NCBI RefSeq assembly: GCF_001652915.1
Contig: NZ_BBQI01000090.1
Location: forward strand, 186,001-250,000
Direction of reading: 5' to 3'
DNA length: 64,000 nucleotides
Source of the DNA: Cupriavidus sp. D384
GTDB taxonomy: Bacteria; Pseudomonadota; Gammaproteobacteria; Burkholderiales; Burkholderiaceae
Part shown: positions 47,212 through 56,539 of the stretch, one piece after another
Layout: every line of letters starts with the position of its first letter
How positions within the stretch are numbered: position 1 is the stretch's first letter
Made by a program: the position numbers and the translations under genes
The notes under the pieces: model-generated
The model's database searches: none
The model's input: the letters and a program-made list of their open reading frames with translations, nothing else
Told to the model about the DNA's origin: nothing

Positions 47212-48858
47212 TTACAGCAGGATGCGGCGGAAGTCCGCCAGCAGTGCAGCAAAGTACGTATTGAAGCGTGCGGCCTCGGCGCCGTCGATCACGCGGTGAT
47301 CCCACGACAGCGACAGCGGCAGCGTCAGGCGCGGCGCAAACTGCTTGCCGTCCCAGACCGGCTTCATGTACGACTTGCAGACGCCCATGATGGCCACTTC
47401 CGGCGCGTTGATGATCGGCGTGAAATATGTGCCGCCAATGCCACCCAGCGACGAGATCGAGAAGCAGCCGCCCTGCATCTGGTCAGGCTTGAGCTTGCCG
47501 TCGCGTGCCAGCTTGGCCAGCTCGCCCATTTCCTGGCTGATCTCGATCACGCCCTTCTTGTCGGCGTCCTTGATCACCGGCACGACCAGGCCGTTCGGCG
47601 TGTCGGCGGCGAAGCCGATGTTGAAGTACTTCTTCAGCACCAGGTTGTCGCCGTCCAGCGACGCATTGAAGTTCGGGAACTTCTTCAGCGCCGCCACGGT
47701 GGCCTTGATCATGAACGCGAGCATCGTGACCTTGATGCCAGCCTTCTCGTTTTCCTTGTTCAGCTGCACGCGGAACGCTTCCAGGTCCGTGATATCCGCC
47801 TCGTCGCAGTTCGTGACGTGCGGGATCATCACCCAGTTGCGGTGCAGGTTGGCGCCCGAGATCTTCTTGATGCGCGACAGCGGCTTCGATTCCACCTCGC
47901 CAAAGCGCGTGAAATCGACCTTCGGCCACGGCAGCAGGTCCAGGCCGACGCCCGAGCCACCGCCAGCGGCGGCAGCCGGCGCAGCGGTCTGGCCCGACAT
48001 CACGCCCTTGACGAAGTTCTGCACGTCCTGCTGGGTGATACGGCCCTTCGGACCAGAGCCCGGCACGCGCGTCACGTCCACACCCAGTTCACGCGCGAAC
48101 TTGCGCACGGACGGGCTGGCATGGGCGGCCTTGCCGGTCACACCCTGGGCGGGCGCAGCGGCGGGAGCGGGCGCCGGCGCGGGCGCAGCAGCAGCAGGCG
48201 CGGGCGCCGGAGCAGCGGCCGGTGCCGGGGCAGCAGCGGGTGCTGCGGCCGGCGCCGTGGCGGCGCCACCGGCAGCTTCCAGGATCAGGATCAACGTGCC
48301 TTCGGCCACGTTGTCGCCAACCTTGACCTTCACTTCCTTGACGATGCCACCCTGCGGGGCCGGCACGTCCATCGTGGCCTTGTCCGATTCCAGCGTGACC
48401 AGCGCGTCTTCCGCGTTGATCTGGTCGCCCGGCTTCACGTGGACTTCGATGACAGGAACGGCGTCGTAGTCGCCGATGTCCGGCACCTTGACTTCGACCG
48501 TGCCACCACCGGCCGGCGCGGCTGCGGGGGCCGGAGCCGGCGCAGCGGGAGCCGGGGCCGGCGCAGCGGCGGCCGGTGCCGGAGCTGCGGCCGGAGCCGG
48601 GGCGGCTGCGGCGGCGCCGGCAGGCTCCAGCATGACCAGGACCGTGCCTTCGGCCACGTTGTCGCCCACCTTGATCTTGACTTCCTTGACCGTGCCGGCC
48701 TGCGGCGACGGCACGTCCATCGTGGCCTTGTCCGATTCCAGCGTGACCAGCGCGTCTTCCGCGTTGATCTGGTCGCCCGGCTTCACATGCACTTCGATGA
48801 CGGGAACGGCGTCGTAGTCGCCGATGTCCGGCACCTTGATTTCAATCGCTTGACTCAT
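47212..48858 (-). CDS. aceF: Dihydrolipoamide acetyltransferase, E2 of pyruvate dehydrogenase
   Basis: 548 residues. Two lipoyl domains (each with ESDKATMDVP) are separated by Ala/Pro-rich flexible linkers, then an E3/E1-binding domain (HASPSVRKFARELGVDVTRVPGSG) and the CoA acyltransferase domain with the catalytic SLSWDHRVIDG near the end. Forms the core of the complex and transfers the acetyl group to CoA. Lipoyl domains one and two are nearly identical, with DNA repeats to match, so recombination between them is possible. Second gene of the PDH operon, 202 bases after aceE. Confidence 0.97.
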   Translation of the reverse strand: MSQAIEIKVPDIGDYDAVPVIEVHVKPGDQINAEDALVTLESDKATMDVPSPQAGTVKEVKIKVGDNVAEGTVLVMLEPAGAAAAAPAPAAAPAPAAAAPAPAPAAPAPAPAAAPAGGGTVEVKVPDIGDYDAVPVIEVHVKPGDQINAEDALVTLESDKATMDVPAPQGGIVKEVKVKVGDNVAEGTLILILEAAGGAATAPAAAPAAAPAPAAAPAPAPAAAAPAPAPAPAAAPAQGVTGKAAHASPSVRKFARELGVDVTRVPGSGPKGRITQQDVQNFVKGVMSGQTAAPAAAAGGGSGVGLDLLPWPKVDFTRFGEVESKPLSRIKKISGANLHRNWVMIPHVTNCDEADITDLEAFRVQLNKENEKAGIKVTMLAFMIKATVAALKKFPNFNASLDGDNLVLKKYFNIGFAADTPNGLVVPVIKDADKKGVIEISQEMGELAKLARDGKLKPDQMQGGCFSISSLGGIGGTYFTPIINAPEVAIMGVCKSYMKPVWDGKQFAPRLTLPLSLSWDHRVIDGAEAARFNTYFAALLADFRRILL

Positions 48859-49060
48859 TCAGTGTCTCTCCTGGGCAGCCGGCACCCTGGTTCGTTACGC
48901 TCAACACGACAAACGCAATCGGCGAGGTTACTCTCGCCGCACGCATCTGTCACGCTGCCGCGCATCACCTGCGCCGCGGGGCACCGCCGGGCCAGCCGGG
49001 GGCGCCCGCGGCGCGGCGGGTTGCCGCGCTGCGGGGGTTCAGTCGTGCAAGTCCGGGGAA

Positions 49061-51748
49061 TCAGACCGACATCGGGTTCGGCTTGCTCGGGTCGAGGTTG
49101 TACTTCTTGATGGCTTCCGCCACCTTCTCGCGACCGATCGCACCTTCGTCAGCCAGCGCCTTCAGCGCGGCCACCGTCACCCAGTTGCGATCCACTTCGA
49201 AGAAGTGACGCAGCTTCTCGCGGGTATCCGAGCGGCCGAAGCCGTCGGTGCCCAGCACCACGTAGCGACGCGGCACGAACGGACGGATCTGCTCGGCAAA
49301 CGCGCGGATGTAGTCGGTCGACGCGATGACCGGGCCACGCACGCCCTTGAGCTTCTGGGCCACGAACGACTCGCGCGGCGCTTCCGTCGGGTGCAGCAGG
49401 TTGTGGCGCTCCGTGGCCTGGCCTTCGCGGGCCAGTTCGGTGAAGCTCGGGCAGCTCCAGATGTCCGATTCCACGCCCCAGTCCTTCTTGAGCATGTCGG
49501 CGGCGGCAATCACCTCGCGGAAGATCGTGCCCGAACCCAGCAGCTGCACGCGCGGTGCATTGCTGTTTTCCACGCCCTTGCGGAACTGGTACATGCCCTT
49601 GACGATGTCCTTCTCCACGCCAGCCGGCATTTCCGGATGCTCGTAGTTCTCGTTCATCACCGTCAGGTAGTAGTACACGTCTTCCTGTTCGGCGTACATG
49701 CGGCGCAGGCCGTCCTGCATGATCACGGCCAGCTCGTACTGGAACGTCGGGTCGTACGAGATGCAGTTCGGGATCACGGCGTGGAACACGTGCGAGTGGC
49801 CGTCCTCGTGCTGCAGGCCTTCGCCGTTCAGCGTGGTGCGGCCCGACGTGCCGCCCAGCAGGAAGCCGCGCGAGCGCATGTCGGCAGCGGCCCAGCACAG
49901 GTCGCCGATACGCTGGATACCGAACATCGAGTAGTAGATGTAGAACGGGATCATCTGCACGCCGTGCGTCGAATACGACGTGGCCGCGGCGATCCAGTCG
50001 CACATGGCGCCGGCTTCGTTGATGCCTTCCTGCAGCACCTGACCCGTCTGCGATTCCTTGTAGAACATCAGCTGGTCATGGTCTTCCGGCACGTACTTCT
50101 GGCCTTCCTGGTTCCAGATACCCACCTGGCGGAACAGGCCTTCCATGCCGAACGTGCGCGATTCGTCCGGCACGATGGGTACCACGTGCTTGCCGATCTG
50201 CTTGTCCTTGAGCAGCGTGTTCAGGATACGCACGAAGGCCATGGTGGTGGACACTTCGCGGCCTTCGCCGGTGGCCTTGAGCAGCGCGTCGAACGCCGAC
50301 AGCTCGGGCACCTTCAGCGGGTCGGCCTTCTGGCGGCGGGCCGGCAGGTAGCCGCCCAGGTTCATGCGCGCCTGGCGCATGTATTCCAGTTCCTTCGAGC
50401 CTTCCTCGAAGGTCAGGTACGGCACTTCTTCCAGCTTGTCGTCCGGCACCGGGATATTGAACTGGTCGCGGAACGCGCGAATGGCGTCCACCGGCATCTT
50501 CTTCTGCTGGTGGGCCACGTTCATGGCCTGGCCGGCATCGCCCATGCCATAGCCCTTGATGGTCTTGGCCAGGATCAGCGTCGGCTGGCCCTTGTGCTCG
50601 CTGGCCGCCTTGTAGGCCGCGTAGACCTTGTGCGGGTCATGGCCGCCACGGTTCAGGCGCCAGATGTCGTCGTCGGACCAGTCGGCCACCATGGCCTTCA
50701 GTTCCGGCGTGTTGAAGAAGAACTCGCGCACGTAGGCGCCGTCCTTGGCCTTGAAGGTCTGGTATTCGCCGTCCACGCATTCCATCATGCGCTTCATCAG
50801 CAGGCCCTTGGTGTCGCGCTGCAGCAGCTGGTCCCAGCGGCTGCCCCACACCACCTTGATCACGTTCCAGCCCGAACCGCGGAATTCCGATTCCAGTTCC
50901 TGGATGATCTTGCCGTTGCCGCGCACCGGGCCGTCCAGGCGCTGCAGGTTGCAGTTGATCACGAAGACCAGGTTGTCCAGCTTCTCGCGGCCAGCCATGC
51001 CGATCGCGCCCAGCGATTCCGGCTCGTCGGTCTCGCCGTCGCCCAGGAAGGCCCAGACCTTGCGGCCTTCGGCGTTCACCAGGCCGCGGCTGCCCAGGTA
51101 CTTCATGAAGCGGGCCTGGTAGATGGCCATGATCGGGCCCAGGCCCATCGACACGGTCGGGAACTGCCAGAAATCCGGCATCAGCCACGGGTGCGGGTAC
51201 GACGAGATGCCCTTGCCGTCCACTTCCTGGCGGAAGTTGTCGAGCTGCTCGACCGTCAGGCGGCCCAGCAGGAAGGCGCGCGAGTACACGCCCGGAGCCG
51301 AGTGGCCCTGCACGAAGACCAGGTCGCCACCGCTCTGTTCCGACGGGGCGCGCCAGAAGTGGTTGTAGCCCACGTCATAGAGCGTGGCTGCCGAGGCGAA
51401 CGACGAGATATGGCCGCCGACGTTGGTGTTCTTGTTGGCGCGCAGCACCATGGCCATCGCGTTCCAGCGCGTGTACGAGCGGATGCGGTGCTCGATATCC
51501 TGGTCGCCCGGAATGCGTGCCTGCTGCTCCACCGGAATGGTGTTGATGTACGGCGTCTCGGCGTGGAACGGCTGCGTCACGCCGTTCACGCGGGCGTACT
51601 GGATCTGCTTGTCGATCAGGAAGGCCGCGCGTTCGGCGCCTTCCGCATTCAGGACGCCCTGCAGGGCATCCAGCCATTCGTGCGTTTCCTGGGGATCTGC
51701 GTCGTTGGCGCTGCTGGCGCCGAGGATCTGCTCTGGTACAGCGGACAT
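49061..51748 (-). CDS. aceE: Pyruvate dehydrogenase E1 component (homodimeric)
   Basis: 895 residues from MSAVPEQILG, with CAGGAGACAG upstream; the longer open frame lies in the leader. Homodimeric PDH-E1: FLGDGETDEPES and the following NLVFVINCNLQ form the thiamine diphosphate motif, with HPHPWLMPDFW-type substrate-site segment (SYPHPWLMPDFWQFP). Decarboxylates pyruvate and acetylates the lipoyl domains of AceF. First gene of aceE-aceF-bph-lpdA; acetyl-CoA from this complex supplies the PHB pathway seen at the left of the window. Confidence 0.97.
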   Translation of the reverse strand: MSAVPEQILGASSANDADPQETHEWLDALQGVLNAEGAERAAFLIDKQIQYARVNGVTQPFHAETPYINTIPVEQQARIPGDQDIEHRIRSYTRWNAMAMVLRANKNTNVGGHISSFASAATLYDVGYNHFWRAPSEQSGGDLVFVQGHSAPGVYSRAFLLGRLTVEQLDNFRQEVDGKGISSYPHPWLMPDFWQFPTVSMGLGPIMAIYQARFMKYLGSRGLVNAEGRKVWAFLGDGETDEPESLGAIGMAGREKLDNLVFVINCNLQRLDGPVRGNGKIIQELESEFRGSGWNVIKVVWGSRWDQLLQRDTKGLLMKRMMECVDGEYQTFKAKDGAYVREFFFNTPELKAMVADWSDDDIWRLNRGGHDPHKVYAAYKAASEHKGQPTLILAKTIKGYGMGDAGQAMNVAHQQKKMPVDAIRAFRDQFNIPVPDDKLEEVPYLTFEEGSKELEYMRQARMNLGGYLPARRQKADPLKVPELSAFDALLKATGEGREVSTTMAFVRILNTLLKDKQIGKHVVPIVPDESRTFGMEGLFRQVGIWNQEGQKYVPEDHDQLMFYKESQTGQVLQEGINEAGAMCDWIAAATSYSTHGVQMIPFYIYYSMFGIQRIGDLCWAAADMRSRGFLLGGTSGRTTLNGEGLQHEDGHSHVFHAVIPNCISYDPTFQYELAVIMQDGLRRMYAEQEDVYYYLTVMNENYEHPEMPAGVEKDIVKGMYQFRKGVENSNAPRVQLLGSGTIFREVIAAADMLKKDWGVESDIWSCPSFTELAREGQATERHNLLHPTEAPRESFVAQKLKGVRGPVIASTDYIRAFAEQIRPFVPRRYVVLGTDGFGRSDTREKLRHFFEVDRNWVTVAALKALADEGAIGREKVAEAIKKYNLDPSKPNPMSV

Positions 51749-51962
51749 GACTGTCTCCTGGGTAAATTCCTGCCCCGGCGCCCGCCCGGTATGGCGGATC
51801 TCGGTTGGCCGGTCTGACGGTTTTGACGTCGCGGCGAAAGCCTTGCCTGTGTGCCCCTGGCATCGGTTCAATGGCCAGGGCCGGGATCTTTCGCGTCGGG
51901 TCGCAGCGCCCGGATCCTCGACGGCAAGCACATGGCTCCGCCCGCATTGTTCGGTCGAAGCG

Positions 51963-51992
51963 ATTCTATGGAAGCACAGCAACGGCTGACAA
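51963..51992 (-). promoter_or_regulatory. PDH operon promoter
   Basis: Minus strand TTGTCA (51992-51987), 18 bases, TAGAAT (51968-51963). Transcript would have a leader of about 200 bases. Confidence 0.6.
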
Positions 51993-52022
51993 GCTAAATT
52001 TTCAGATTACGAAGTCATTTCT

Positions 52023-52028
52023 TATAAT
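52023..52028 (+). promoter_or_regulatory. -10 box for the sensor kinase gene
   Basis: Perfect TATAAT in an AT-rich patch; a TTTCAG at 52000-52005 is a weak -35 at 17 bases. It faces away from the PDH promoter 30 bases to the left. Confidence 0.5.
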
Positions 52029-52180
52029 GTGGAATATTGCCGCAGTGCACCAGAAACCGCCCGGCGGCGCCGGAAACCGGCCTGCCGGATTTGGCGGATT
52101 CCCTGTGCCGGATAGGCGCTTTCCCCAAGCGACGCACCGCAATAAAGCCGATACACTGGCCGGTCGACCGTCAATACCCT

Positions 52181-54793
52181 ATGCAGTTCTTCCAACGAAT
52201 CCTCTCCGGCCTGCGAATGGCCATCCTGCCGCCGAATTCCGCCGGTACCGTCAGCGATTCCAGCCAGGGCGTGGCGCCCGGCGTGGCGCGCGCTGGCCAT
52301 GGCGACCCGCATGGCGGGCACGATGAGCACCCCGAACACGGCGATCATGCCGACGTCATGGAGCCGCTGGCCGCACCGCCGCGCCGGCTGTGGATCATGC
52401 GCTGGCGCAACCTGGTTGCAACCAGCTGGTTCATGTTCATTCCGCTGGTGGCAATCGTGCTGTTCACGGTGGCGATGGGCGTCATCCTGTGGTCGTTGCA
52501 CGAAACCGAACGCCAGCAGCAGCGCGATTCGCTGTACCGCGATGCCGCCTGGGCGCAGCAGCGGGTGCGGCTGTCCCTGCTGAGCAACCAGGACCAGATG
52601 GCCTCGCTGGCGCGCGACATCGCCGCCGCGCAGCTGGACCAGGGCGCCTACCGCACCGCCGCCCAGGAAATCCTGCGCGAGAACCCCGAGATCGTCTTCA
52701 TCAACTGGCTCGACGCCACCAAGCGTGGCCGCTGGTCGCTGCCATCCACCTCCGAATTCGCCAGCCGGCTGCGTGAAACCGTGGACCAGCCGCTGGAACC
52801 GGAAGTCCTGGACACCTTCGACGCCGCCCGCGAGACCCAGCGCGTGGTCTATTCCCGCCCGCTGACCAACGATCGCGGCGACAGCTTCATGCTGATGGAA
52901 GTGCCGATCGTGCGCGACAACGAGTTCCTGGGCACCCTCGGCGCGCTCTATTCGATCAACGGCATCCTGACCCACCTGCTGCCACCCGAGCTGACCGAGC
53001 GCTACCGCTTCTCGCTGATCGACAAGAACAACCAGACCCGGGCCAGCACGTCGGTACGGCCGGTGCCGGGCAATGCGCTGTCCTACGAGGTGCTGCTCGA
53101 CCCCCCGGGTCATTCGCTGTCGCTGCGTGCCGATGCCTATCCGCCGCCATCGAACCTGCCCAACAACATGCTGCTGTGGCTGGTGGTGGGGCTGTCGTGC
53201 TTCCTGCTCTGGAGCCTCTGGAGCATGTGGCGGCACACCAGCCGCCGCTCCGAGGCGCAGCGCGCGCTGCTGGCCGAGACTTCGTTCCGGCGCGCGATGG
53301 AAAATTCGATGCTGATCGGCCTGCGGGCGCTGGACCTGAACGGCCGCATCACCTACGTGAACCCGGCGTTCTGCCGCATGACGGGGTGGTCCGAGCCCGA
53401 ACTGGTGGGCCGCATCCCGCCCTTCCCCTACTGGCCGCCCAACGACCAGCAGGAAATGCAGAAGCAGATCGACCTGACGCTGCAGGGCAAGTCGCCGGCC
53501 ACCGGCTATGAAATGCGCGTGATGCGCCGCGACGGCAGCAGCTTCTTTGCGCGGATGTACGTGTCGCCGCTGGTCGACAGCCGCGGGCGCCATACCGGCT
53601 GGATGAGTTCGATGACGGACATCACCGAGCCCAAGCGCGCCCGCGAGGAACTGGCCGCCGCCCACGACCGCTTCACCACGGTGCTGGAAAGCCTGGATGC
53701 CGCGGTGTCGGTGCTTGCCACCGACAAGGCCGAACTGCTGTTCGCCAACCGCTACTACCGCCAGCTGTTCGGCTGGGAGGCCGAGGGGCACCTGAAGCTG
53801 GCCGGCGACGACTTCGACAAGGAGCAGATGTCGAGTGACAACACCGACTTCGTCGACGCCTATGCCGGCCTGCCCGCCTCGGAGCTGATGCCGTACGCGT
53901 CGGACGCCCGCGAGGTGTTCGTGCCGGACATGCAGAAATGGTTCGAAGTGCGCCGCCGCTATATCCAGTGGGTGGACGGCCATCTGGCGCAGATGCAGAT
54001 CGCCACCGACATCACGGTGCGCAAGGCCGCCGAGGAAATGGCGCGCCAGCATGAGGAACGCCTGCAGTTCACCAGCCGCCTGACCACCATGGGCGAGATG
54101 GCGTCGTCGCTGGCGCACGAGCTGAACCAGCCGCTGGCAGCCATCAATAACTACTGCATGGGTGCCGTGGCGCGCCTGCACTCGGGCCGAAGCACGCCGG
54201 AGGACCTGATTCCGGTGCTGGAGAAGACGTCGGCGCAGGCCGTGCGGGCCGGCACCATCATCAGCCGCATCCGGGGTTTCGTGAAGCGCAGCCAGCCGCA
54301 ACGGCGCGAGGCCGCCCTGCACGACATCGTGGCCGACGCCGTGGGCCTGGCCGACCTGGAAGCCACGCGCCGCCGCGTGACCATCCTGACGCGCCTGCCC
54401 GCCCCGCCGCTGATGCTCTATGTCGATCCGGTGCTGATCGAACAGGTGCTTGTCAACCTGCTCAAGAACGCCGTGGAAGCCATGGCCGGCCTGCCGGCAA
54501 TGCGCGCGGCCGGCGTGGTCCGGCTCCATGCGCGGGTCGAGAATGTTGAGTTCGGTCAATCGGTGTGCATCGACGTGATCGACCAGGGTCCGGGCGTGGA
54601 CGAAGCCACCAAGGAACGCCTGTTCGAGCCGTTCTTCAGCACCAAATCGGACGGCATGGGCATGGGCCTGAACATCTGCCGGTCGATCATTGAATCCCAC
54701 CAGGGCCGCCTGTGGGTGGAAAACAATGTGGACGGCATCGGTTGTACGTTTAAAATCACCCTGCCGCTGCAGCCCGCGCTACCCGAGCAATAA
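52181..54793 (+). CDS. PAS-domain sensor histidine kinase with His-rich N-terminus
   Basis: 870 residues from MQFFQRILSG; an in-frame TTG further upstream is within the promoter leader. Order: cytoplasmic N-terminus with six His at positions 40, 44, 47, 50, 53 and 56; membrane helix 83-106; periplasmic sensor part 107-330; helix 331-350; two PAS domains (about 365-485 and 495-615); HisKA with phospho-acceptor His646 (SSLAHELNQPLAAINNY); HATPase with LLKNAVEAM (N box), DQGPGVD, and GMGMGLNICRSIIE. Partner of the FixJ-like regulator 142 bases downstream. Signal unknown. Confidence 0.92.
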   Translation: MQFFQRILSGLRMAILPPNSAGTVSDSSQGVAPGVARAGHGDPHGGHDEHPEHGDHADVMEPLAAPPRRLWIMRWRNLVATSWFMFIPLVAIVLFTVAMGVILWSLHETERQQQRDSLYRDAAWAQQRVRLSLLSNQDQMASLARDIAAAQLDQGAYRTAAQEILRENPEIVFINWLDATKRGRWSLPSTSEFASRLRETVDQPLEPEVLDTFDAARETQRVVYSRPLTNDRGDSFMLMEVPIVRDNEFLGTLGALYSINGILTHLLPPELTERYRFSLIDKNNQTRASTSVRPVPGNALSYEVLLDPPGHSLSLRADAYPPPSNLPNNMLLWLVVGLSCFLLWSLWSMWRHTSRRSEAQRALLAETSFRRAMENSMLIGLRALDLNGRITYVNPAFCRMTGWSEPELVGRIPPFPYWPPNDQQEMQKQIDLTLQGKSPATGYEMRVMRRDGSSFFARMYVSPLVDSRGRHTGWMSSMTDITEPKRAREELAAAHDRFTTVLESLDAAVSVLATDKAELLFANRYYRQLFGWEAEGHLKLAGDDFDKEQMSSDNTDFVDAYAGLPASELMPYASDAREVFVPDMQKWFEVRRRYIQWVDGHLAQMQIATDITVRKAAEEMARQHEERLQFTSRLTTMGEMASSLAHELNQPLAAINNYCMGAVARLHSGRSTPEDLIPVLEKTSAQAVRAGTIISRIRGFVKRSQPQRREAALHDIVADAVGLADLEATRRRVTILTRLPAPPLMLYVDPVLIEQVLVNLLKNAVEAMAGLPAMRAAGVVRLHARVENVEFGQSVCIDVIDQGPGVDEATKERLFEPFFSTKSDGMGMGLNICRSIIESHQGRLWVENNVDGIGCTFKITLPLQPALPEQ

Positions 54794-54934
54794 CCTCGGG
54801 AGCGCCCCCGGGCATGCCGGACGACCCTCTGCCGCGGGGCATCGGGAGGCCGTCCGGACGATTTGCCTGGGGGTGTTGCGCGCCGCCGCATGCAGTTACA
54901 CTTCGTTGCAAACGACTTTGCCCCAGGAGACTTC

Positions 54935-55567
54935 ATGACCGCAACGCCCAGCCCAACGCCGCATCGTGGCGAGACCGTCTTCATCGTCGACGACGATGAA
55001 GCGATGCGCGACTCGCTGACCTGGCTGCTAGAGGGCAACGGCTACCAGGTGCGCAGCTTCAACAGCGCCGAGCAGTTCCTGTCCGCCTACGACACCAGTT
55101 CGGTGGCCTGCCTGATCCTTGACGTGCGCATGCCGGGCATGAGCGGCCCGGAACTGCAGGAGCGCATGATCGCCGAGAACATCGATATCCCCATCGTCTT
55201 CATCACCGGCCATGGCGACGTGCCGATGGCGGTGTCGACGATGAAGCGCGGTGCCATCGATTTCATCGAAAAGCCGTTCGACGAATCGGAACTGCGCGCG
55301 CTGGTGGAACGGATGCTGCAAAAGGCCCGCACCGATCATTCCACCGCCCGCGAGCAGCGCGCCGCCAAGGACCTGCTGTCCAAGCTGACCACGCGCGAGC
55401 AGCAGGTGCTGGAGCGCATCGTGGCCGGCCGCCTGAACAAGCAGATCGCCGACGACCTGGGTATTTCCATCAAGACCGTGGAGGCGCACCGCGCCAACAT
55501 CATGGAAAAGCTCAACGTCAACACCGTGGCCGACCTGCTGCGCCTGGCGCTGTCGCGCAACAGCTGA
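54935..55567 (+). CDS. FixJ/NarL-type response regulator
   Basis: 210 residues from MTATPSPTPHRG, with CAGGAG upstream. Receiver domain: acidic pair in FIVDDDEAMRDSL, phospho-acceptor Asp in LILDVRMPGMSG, Thr in FITGHGDVPMAV, Lys in FIEKPFDESEL. A LuxR-type HTH is at the C-terminus (LTTREQQVLERIVAG, NKQIADDLGISIKTVEAHRANIMEKL). Presumed target of the upstream kinase; target genes unknown, with the divergent PDH operon one candidate. Confidence 0.93.
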   Translation: MTATPSPTPHRGETVFIVDDDEAMRDSLTWLLEGNGYQVRSFNSAEQFLSAYDTSSVACLILDVRMPGMSGPELQERMIAENIDIPIVFITGHGDVPMAVSTMKRGAIDFIEKPFDESELRALVERMLQKARTDHSTAREQRAAKDLLSKLTTREQQVLERIVAGRLNKQIADDLGISIKTVEAHRANIMEKLNVNTVADLLRLALSRNS

Positions 55568-55687
55568 TCCGCGCAGGACAGGCGACGCGCCGGCCGCCCG
55601 TGCATCGCCACGGGGTGGCCGGCGCGGCCGCTGCGGGTGGCGCACCCCTGCCTTTGCCCGCCTCCCGGCCCAAGCCGGGTCCGGCCC

Positions 55688-56386
55688 CTACTTTCCCTCC
55701 AGATATTCCGCGTCGGCGAACGTCACCACCCATTGCGGGCGGTAGATGACGAAGATGGCCACCAGCATGCCGGTCAGGAACGCCTCGCCAAAGGCGATGA
55801 TCACCACGCCGGTCAGCCAGTCGCCCACAGTCAGCCCGGCATCGCCCGTCTGCCCCGCCAGCATCAGCCAGGCCAGGCGCAGCACCCCCGACACAATGGC
55901 CGCCACCAGCGCGGCAAAATAGCCGTGGCCCAGGATAAAGATGAACAGGTGCCGTGGCAGCCAGTGCCGCAGGGTGGCCTGCAGGCCGGCGGTGACCAGC
56001 CCGGGCACGGCCGCCATCCAGATAAAGCGCGGCGCCAGCGATACCCAGTGGATGTCCTGCCACGCCTGCCCGGCCAGGTAGGCCAGCCCGACCAGCGAGA
56101 TCACGTTGGCGATGGCCAGCGTCACCAGCGCCATCGGCAGGCCGAACATCGTCACGGCCAGCGTAGCCCCCATCAGCTGGATGACCACCCCGCCGCCCAG
56201 CGTGGCGCGCGCCGTCCAGAGCAGCGCCAGGAACACCAGCGTCCCTAGCCAGGCATGCTGGATCGGCTCGCGCCGCAGCACCCGCCACGGCCGTTGCGAG
56301 AGCGCCCAGGCCAGCACGGCCACCGCCAGGGTAGGCAGCGGCCAGGTCGCCAGCAATTCCGGAATTGAAGAATCGTCGATGTCCAT
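55688..56386 (-). CDS. CbiM-like (COG3235) energy-coupling-factor-type membrane protein
   Basis: 232 residues with six to seven hydrophobic helices; FGEAFLTGMLVAIFVIY near the C-terminus and the long GGGVVIQLMGATLAVTMFG helix are typical of the CbiM-related family COG3235. CbiM proteins are substrate components of Ni/Co importers, but no CbiN, CbiQ or CbiO partner lies next to it and the CbiM N-terminal His metal motif (MHIxxG) is missing. Transport role uncertain. Confidence 0.75.
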   Translation of the reverse strand: MDIDDSSIPELLATWPLPTLAVAVLAWALSQRPWRVLRREPIQHAWLGTLVFLALLWTARATLGGGVVIQLMGATLAVTMFGLPMALVTLAIANVISLVGLAYLAGQAWQDIHWVSLAPRFIWMAAVPGLVTAGLQATLRHWLPRHLFIFILGHGYFAALVAAIVSGVLRLAWLMLAGQTGDAGLTVGDWLTGVVIIAFGEAFLTGMLVAIFVIYRPQWVVTFADAEYLEGK

Positions 56387-56460
56387 CGGCGGATGCTAGC
56401 AGCCGCCGGCCGATCTCCGCTTGCATCCGGTCAAGCCGGCTCCGAATCGCGCCAAGCCTT

Positions 56461-56466
56461 TATAAT
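56461..56466 (+). promoter_or_regulatory. folD -10 box
   Basis: Perfect TATAAT 74 bases before the folD ATG; no good -35 at the right distance. Confidence 0.5.
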
Positions 56467-56539
56467 CCGGGTTTTGCACGCGCCCGCCCCCGCGCGGCGC
56501 GCGCCCCCATCCTTCCAGCCTTTCCAGTCACGTACGCCC

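Larger units (their letters stand above)
51749..52180. other. Divergent regulatory region aceE / sensor kinase
   Basis: 432 bases with back-to-back promoters in an AT-rich core (51960-52035). The rest is leader sequence of both genes; no further ORF is supported. Confidence 0.55.

Noticed and set aside
49205..51817. 870-residue frame antisense to aceE
   Set aside because: Mirror frame of a conserved gene; composition is His/Arg/Val/Leu/Gln-rich and not protein-like.
52022..54700. 892-residue frame antisense to the sensor kinase
   Set aside because: Shadow of a gene with clear PAS, HisKA and HATPase motifs.
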